Positions 59,477 to 64,000 of a DNA stretch of 64,000 nucleotides are shown here, one piece after another. This stretch comes from Desulfitobacterium metallireducens DSM 15288 (GTDB taxonomy: Bacteria; Bacillota; Desulfitobacteriia; Desulfitobacteriales; Desulfitobacteriaceae): positions 682,001 through 746,000 of the forward strand of contig NZ_CP007032.1 of the NCBI RefSeq assembly GCF_000231405.2, read 5' to 3'. Each line of letters begins with the position of its first letter. Positions within the stretch are counted from its first letter, which is position 1. The notes below the pieces were generated by a model, which saw only the letters and a list, made by a program, of their open reading frames with translations, made no database searches and had not been told where the DNA came from. The position numbers were made by a program, and so were the translations under genes.

Positions 59477-59508
59477 AAGCCTCTTCGCTATTGGAAGGGG
59501 CTTTTTTC
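59477..59508 (+). terminator. S-box-controlled terminator
   Basis: AAGCCTCTTC (59477-59486) pairs with GAAGGGGCTT (59494-59503) with one G-T pair, then T6. Confidence 0.9.
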
Positions 59509-59570
59509 ATATCAGTGAAGTATCAGAGAATCTGAATAGATATTTTGAAGCAATGAAATGAGGAGTAACG

Positions 59571-62500
59571 ATGATGACACGATTTGAAGAAGAGTTAGGT
59601 AAACGTATTTTGATTATCGATGGTGCGATGGGAACGATGTTGCAACGGGCAAACCTCACAGTTAAAGATTTTGGCGGAGAGGAATATGAGGGATGTAACG
59701 AAATCCTGACGTTAACTCGGCCGGAGGTGATCCGTTCCGTTCATGAAGCTTATCTCGAAGCCGGAGCGGATTTAATCGAAACGAATACGTTTGGGGCAAC
59801 AACTGTTGTCTTAGCTGAGTATAACCTTGCTGACCGGGATCAGGAGCTTAATCGGGAGTCCGCGAAAATAGCTCGTGAGGCGGCAGATCGTTATTCCACC
59901 CCTCAAAAGCCGCGTTTTGTGGCAGGTTCCATGGGACCGACGACAAAGAGCCTTTCCTTAACTGGCGGCGTAACCTTTGAGGAATTAGAAGAAGCCTACT
60001 ATCGTCAGGCTGTGATTCTAATTGAAGGGGGAGTCGATGTCCTTTTAGTCGAGACAGCACAAGACACCCTTAATGTCAAAGCGGCGGGGTCGGGGATCCA
60101 AAGAGCTTTTGCTGATCAGGGATTGGAGCTTCCCGTCATGGTTTCGGGTACGATTGAACCGATGGGGACGACTTTGGCGGGACAAAATATTGAAGCTTTT
60201 TATGTTTCCATTGCTCACTTGCATCCAATCTCTGTGGGGCTTAACTGCGCTACAGGTCCGGAGTTTATGCGGGATCATATTCGGTCACTTGCGCAGATTG
60301 CGGACTGCGGCGTGAGTTGTTATCCGAATGCTGGTTTACCCGATGAAGATGGACATTATCATGAGGAACCGGAAGGTTTAGCCCATAAGATGGTCGGATT
60401 CGCAGAAAAGGGGTGGTTGAATATTGCAGGGGGGTGTTGTGGCACAACGCCCGAACATGTCCGTGCTTTGACTAAGGCTTTGCAGGGATATTCACCTCGC
60501 CCCATTGAAGCCCATCATCTTAGTGCTGTTTCGGGTTTGGAGCCGGTCTATGCCGAAGACGAAAATCGGCCACTCATCGTGGGTGAACGGACAAATGTAA
60601 TCGGTTCGAAAAAGTTCAGGGATCTAATCGCTGACGGTCATTTTGAAGAAGCCTCGGAGATCGCTCGGGCCCAGGTTAAGAAGAATGCTCAAGTTATTGA
60701 CGTTTGCTTGGCGAATCCGGATCGAGATGAGTATGCGGACATGGCGGAATTTCTTCCATATGTAGTCAAGAAAGTGAAAGCGCCCTTGATGATCGATTCC
60801 ACGGATCCGAAGGTGATTGAGTTAGGACTTAAGCGTTCCCAAGGTAAAGCCATTATCAACTCAATCAATCTCGAAGAGGGGTTGACCCGCTTTAATGAAG
60901 TCGTTCCTCTTTTAAGGACTTACGGGGCAGCGGTTGTCGTCGGTACGATTGATGAGCAGGGGATGGCCATTACGAAGGAAAAGAAATTAGAAGTGGCTAA
61001 ACGATCTTACGACGTTTTAACCGAGAAGGGTGTCCCAGCAGAAGATATTATTTTTGATCCGCTAACGTTTCCGGTCGCGACAGGCGATGAAACGTATATT
61101 GGCTCGGCACGCGAAACCGTCGAAGGGATTCGGCTAATCAAGCAAGCGTTTCCCCAATGCAAAACAATCCTTGGTGTAAGTAATGTTTCCTTTGGTTTAC
61201 CGGCAGCTGGTCGGGAAGTCTTAAATGCTGTTTTCTTATATCATACGACGAAGGCGGGCTTGGATTACGCCATTGTGAATGCTGAAAAGCTGGTTCGTTT
61301 TGCTTCCCTTTCAGAGGAGGAAAAGAAACTTGCCGATGATCTTCTTTTTGAGACGAATGAAGAAACGGTCAGCCGTTTCGCTGAATTTTATAGGAACAAA
61401 ACGGTTCAATCCAAGGTGACGGAACAAAAAAACTTAAGCTTAGAGGAACGTCTTGGACAATACGTTATTGAAGGGTCAAAAGAGGGGCTTTTTAAGGACT
61501 TGGAAGAAGGACTTCAAAAATACGGGGCTTTGGAACTCATCAATGGACCATTGATGAAAGGAATGGGGGAAGTCGGTCGTCTCTTTAACGCGAATCAACT
61601 GATTGTCGCTGAAGTCTTACAAAGCGCAGAGGTGATGAAAGCCGCTGTAACCTATCTCGAACCTTACCTCGAGAAAAAGGATGCAGCAGTTAAGGGCAAG
61701 ATCCTTTTGGCCACAGTTAAAGGGGATGTCCATGATATTGGCAAAAATCTTTTGGAAATTATTTTATCCAACAACGGATTTGACGTCGTCAATTTAGGAA
61801 TTAAGGTTTCACCAGAGCAAATTATTGCCGCCTGCGAAAAGGAAAAGCCGGATGCTATTGGACTCTCGGGACTATTGGTGAAGTCTGCTCAGCAGATGAT
61901 TGTAACGGCACAGGATTTGAAGAATGCGGGGATCAGTCTCCCGCTCTTAACCGGTGGGGCAGCGCTGACAGCACGCTTTGTCGAAAATAGAATTGCTCCG
62001 GAGTATGATGGCCCGGTGCTTTATGCAGGGGATGCTATGAAGGGGTTAGAGCTTGCCAATCAATACGTGAAAGCAGGCTCTGTTATCAGTGGAAAGAGTG
62101 GAGTAAGGACTGAAAGTAATTTATCTCAGGATGAAAAGAAAGCAAATTCTGATGAGCCAAAACAAGGTGCTGAATTACTTGAAAACCATCGCTCCTCCAT
62201 TTCACTTGTATCTCCAGTCATCCCTCCTGATATCGAACGTCATGTTCTACGGGATTATCCAATAGGACAACTTTGGCCTTACATCAATCAGAAAATGCTC
62301 TTAGGTAAACATCTCGGGATTAAAGGGGATGTTGAACAGCGGCTAGCTGAAGGTGATTCGCAGGTTGTTAAAGTTTACGAGACGGTAGAAAAGATCATTA
62401 AGGAAGCTAAGGAAACGGGGAAGATCAAGGCGCAGGGTATTTATCAATTTTTTCCGGCTCAAGCGGCGGGTGATGAGATTCTCATTTATGATGCCTTGGA

Positions 62501-63008
62501 TCAAAGCAAAGTCATCAAGCGTTTTCACTTTCCCCGTCAAGTTAAAGAACCGTATCTTTGCCTCGCTGATTTCCTCCAACCCGTATCAAGCGGAAAAATG
62601 GATTATCTGGGGATGTTTGTAGTGACAGCAGGACAAGGGGTTCGGGAGGAAGCGCAACAGCTTAAGGAACAAGGAGCCTATCTGGAATCTTATGCTCTGC
62701 AAGCTCTCGCCTTGGAATTAGCTGAAGGTTTCGCTGAACGGATCCACCATATGATGCGGGATGCTTGGGGAATCTCCGATCCGGTTGAGATGATGATGAA
62801 AGAACGGCTAGCGGCGCGATACAGAGGCCTGCGTGTTTCCTTCGGATACCCTGCATGTCCAGCCCTTGAGGATCAGAAAAAATTATTTGGATTGATTAAG
62901 CCTGAGGATATTGGAATTGAACTGACCGAAGGATTGATGATGGAGCCTGAAGCATCCGTTAGCGCACTTGTTTTTGCTCACCCTGAGGCTAAATATTTTG
63001 CAGTGTAA
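59571..63008 (+). CDS. metH: cobalamin-dependent methionine synthase MetH
   Basis: A full-length 1145-aa four-module enzyme. Homocysteine-binding domain (1-310) with zinc cysteines GLNCATG and GGCCGTTP. Methyltetrahydrofolate (pterin-binding) domain (about 335-600) with VGERTNVIGSKKFRDLI. Cobalamin cap and Rossmann domain (about 625-850) with DVHDIGKNLLEIIL (DxHxxG, the Co ligand). C-terminal reactivation domain (about 885-1145) with RYRGLRVSFGYPACP for SAM binding. A Lys/Ser/Asp-rich linker (about 845-880) precedes the last module. GAGGAG at 59560 serves ATG 59571 or 59574. Under S-box control. Confidence 0.97.
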   Translation: MMTRFEEELGKRILIIDGAMGTMLQRANLTVKDFGGEEYEGCNEILTLTRPEVIRSVHEAYLEAGADLIETNTFGATTVVLAEYNLADRDQELNRESAKIAREAADRYSTPQKPRFVAGSMGPTTKSLSLTGGVTFEELEEAYYRQAVILIEGGVDVLLVETAQDTLNVKAAGSGIQRAFADQGLELPVMVSGTIEPMGTTLAGQNIEAFYVSIAHLHPISVGLNCATGPEFMRDHIRSLAQIADCGVSCYPNAGLPDEDGHYHEEPEGLAHKMVGFAEKGWLNIAGGCCGTTPEHVRALTKALQGYSPRPIEAHHLSAVSGLEPVYAEDENRPLIVGERTNVIGSKKFRDLIADGHFEEASEIARAQVKKNAQVIDVCLANPDRDEYADMAEFLPYVVKKVKAPLMIDSTDPKVIELGLKRSQGKAIINSINLEEGLTRFNEVVPLLRTYGAAVVVGTIDEQGMAITKEKKLEVAKRSYDVLTEKGVPAEDIIFDPLTFPVATGDETYIGSARETVEGIRLIKQAFPQCKTILGVSNVSFGLPAAGREVLNAVFLYHTTKAGLDYAIVNAEKLVRFASLSEEEKKLADDLLFETNEETVSRFAEFYRNKTVQSKVTEQKNLSLEERLGQYVIEGSKEGLFKDLEEGLQKYGALELINGPLMKGMGEVGRLFNANQLIVAEVLQSAEVMKAAVTYLEPYLEKKDAAVKGKILLATVKGDVHDIGKNLLEIILSNNGFDVVNLGIKVSPEQIIAACEKEKPDAIGLSGLLVKSAQQMIVTAQDLKNAGISLPLLTGGAALTARFVENRIAPEYDGPVLYAGDAMKGLELANQYVKAGSVISGKSGVRTESNLSQDEKKANSDEPKQGAELLENHRSSISLVSPVIPPDIERHVLRDYPIGQLWPYINQKMLLGKHLGIKGDVEQRLAEGDSQVVKVYETVEKIIKEAKETGKIKAQGIYQFFPAQAAGDEILIYDALDQSKVIKRFHFPRQVKEPYLCLADFLQPVSSGKMDYLGMFVVTAGQGVREEAQQLKEQGAYLESYALQALALELAEGFAERIHHMMRDAWGISDPVEMMMKERLAARYRGLRVSFGYPACPALEDQKKLFGLIKPEDIGIELTEGLMMEPEASVSALVFAHPEAKYFAV

Positions 63009-63025
63009 GGAGACGCAAACCGGAT

Positions 63026-64000
63026 ATGACTTTTAATAATTTAAGAGAGCACCTGCAACAGCATGTCGTCATCGGCGATGGTGCAATGGCGACCCTCCTT
63101 TATCAGTTTGGTGTACCTGTGGGAAGCTGTTATGAAGAACTCAACCTAACCCATCCAGCCTTAATTCGTTCTGTTCATGAAGCCTATATTCGAGCGGGTG
63201 CTCAGTTGATCGAGACCAATACTTTTCGGGTTAATCGTGAGGTTTTGACCCGCTTTGGCTTAGAACAAAAAGTTGGCGAAATTAACCGGACCGCTGTTAA
63301 GGTCGCTCAAGAGGCTGTTGCAGTTGCAGAGAAAAATGCGTTTATTATCGGAAGCATGGGATCAATACTCGCCGGACGTGTCAGAACTGAGCCACTTGTC
63401 TCGTACCGTTCTCTGTATGAGGAGCAAGCGTCCGCTCTTCTCGAGAGTGGCGTGGATGGGATTATGCTGGAGACGTTCGAGGATTTAGAGGAGCTTTTGC
63501 TCGTTTTAGAGCTGATGCTATCCCTCACGGATCGTCCAATATTAGCTCACTTGGCGACCCCTCAGGTTGGAAGAACACGGGATGGGTATACAGTTACCCG
63601 GAGTTTTGAGCTTATGCGAAAGGCTGGGGCGGACGTTATTGGACTGAATTGCCGCTTAGGACCGACAGAAATGCTGCGGACCTTGGAGCAAACGCAAGTT
63701 CCTGAAGGTGCTCTTCTTTCTATTTTTCCAAACGCTGGACGTTCAGGGTTTGTGGAAGGGAAGCTTTCTTTTAAGTCTTCGCCAGAATACTTTGCAGATT
63801 ATGCATTACGGCTTCGAGATGAAGGTGTCAGGCTTATCGGTGGATGCTGCGGAACAACGCCAGATCATATTCGGGCTATTGCGCAAGCGCTGCAGGAGCT
63901 ATCTCCTATACAACGCGTAAATCCTGATCTTAAGGAGAACAATCAAGATAAGGAAAAAGATCAGGTTCGTTTCCATATTCAACCCCAAGCCCATGTTAAG
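63026..64000 (+). CDS. homocysteine S-methyltransferase/methylenetetrahydrofolate reductase, 5' part
   Basis: An uninterrupted frame of 325 codons from ATG 63026 (AAGGAG at 63008) to the window edge. Residues 1-295 are a homocysteine S-methyltransferase domain (GDGAMATLLYQFG, LIETNTFRVNRE, GLNCRLGP and GGCCGTTPDH, the zinc cysteines). A charged Asn/Lys/Asp linker follows. In relatives such as B. subtilis YitJ this linker leads into a methylenetetrahydrofolate reductase domain, which would supply the methyl donor to MetH; that part is beyond the window. 17 bp after metH, so co-transcribed under the S-box. Confidence 0.9.
   Translation, partial: MTFNNLREHLQQHVVIGDGAMATLLYQFGVPVGSCYEELNLTHPALIRSVHEAYIRAGAQLIETNTFRVNREVLTRFGLEQKVGEINRTAVKVAQEAVAVAEKNAFIIGSMGSILAGRVRTEPLVSYRSLYEEQASALLESGVDGIMLETFEDLEELLLVLELMLSLTDRPILAHLATPQVGRTRDGYTVTRSFELMRKAGADVIGLNCRLGPTEMLRTLEQTQVPEGALLSIFPNAGRSGFVEGKLSFKSSPEYFADYALRLRDEGVRLIGGCCGTTPDHIRAIAQALQELSPIQRVNPDLKENNQDKEKDQVRFHIQPQAHVK

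Overview
The window looks like chromosome from a low-GC, anaerobic, spore-former-type Bacillota, most like Desulfosporosinus/Desulfitobacterium relatives. The support is AGGAGG-type ribosome sites, T-box, M-box, S-box and glycine riboswitches, Gram-positive-style Pho boxes with an 11-bp period, and anaerobe enzymes (a CooS-type CO dehydrogenase homologue, a flavodiiron protein, a double-cubane-cluster reductase with its activase, a ferredoxin:thioredoxin-reductase-like protein). The genus is inference. I saw no rRNA, tRNA, CRISPR array or intact transposase.

Layout. 0-6.7 kb: nitroreductase, a very short T-box leader ahead of a DAHP synthase-chorismate mutase fusion, an AhpD-like protein, an RluA-type pseudouridine synthase, then a four-gene unit (unknown 154-aa protein, Gly/Ser/Phe-rich exported protein, GspS-like ATP-grasp ligase, DUF350 membrane protein) resembling the enterobacterial ygiBC/yjfLC neighbourhoods. 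6.7-14.7 kb: Na+/solute symporter, a CooS homologue that has lost a conserved cysteine motif, the first copy of a structured intergenic repeat, TVP38 and MFS membrane proteins, a DUF190-CrcB fluoride pair and a polysaccharide deacetylase. 14.8-21 kb: CadC-like repressor with a Zn/Cd-type P-ATPase, thiol peroxidase, an ion-channel-like protein with an aberrant pore sequence, a second deacetylase and a DUF89 protein. 21-24.1 kb: M-box riboswitch, a small ORF, a frameshifted PRC/MgtE-N/CBS gene and an NRAMP-related Mg2+ transporter. 24.1-35.2 kb: UvrD-like helicase, flavodiiron protein, a patch of gene fragments around a DUF1214-DUF1254 pair, sbcCD, and a PspC/toastrack envelope-stress pair.

35.3-46.4 kb: AGCS amino-acid symporter behind a tandem glycine riboswitch, a chemoreceptor translationally coupled to a GGDEF-EAL-CBS-GGDEF protein, and a complete phoB-pstSCAB-phoU phosphate locus with three arrays of 11-bp Pho repeats and no adjacent PhoR. 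46.5-59.2 kb is metalloid and redox territory: ArsR plus TDT transporter, arsR-arsM, the second copy of the intergenic repeat, arsC-arsR-acr3, a dehydrogenase, the double-cubane reductase with its activase and a DsrE-like protein, an FTR-like protein, a HAD phosphatase, an arsR-permease(ArsP-like)-thioredoxin operon behind a 24-bp perfect palindrome, and a methyltransferase. 59.3-64 kb: S-box riboswitch controlling metH and a homocysteine methyltransferase gene that runs off the right edge.

The genes work together mainly as ion and metalloid homeostasis modules (Mg2+, Zn/Cd, F-, phosphate, arsenic), many with a recognisable RNA or operator switch, set among anaerobic redox enzymes. The best candidates for little-described biology are the GspS/DUF350/Gly-Ser-rich unit, the CooS homologue with an altered C-cluster site, and the dispersed intergenic repeat whose two copies show compensatory changes in two helices.
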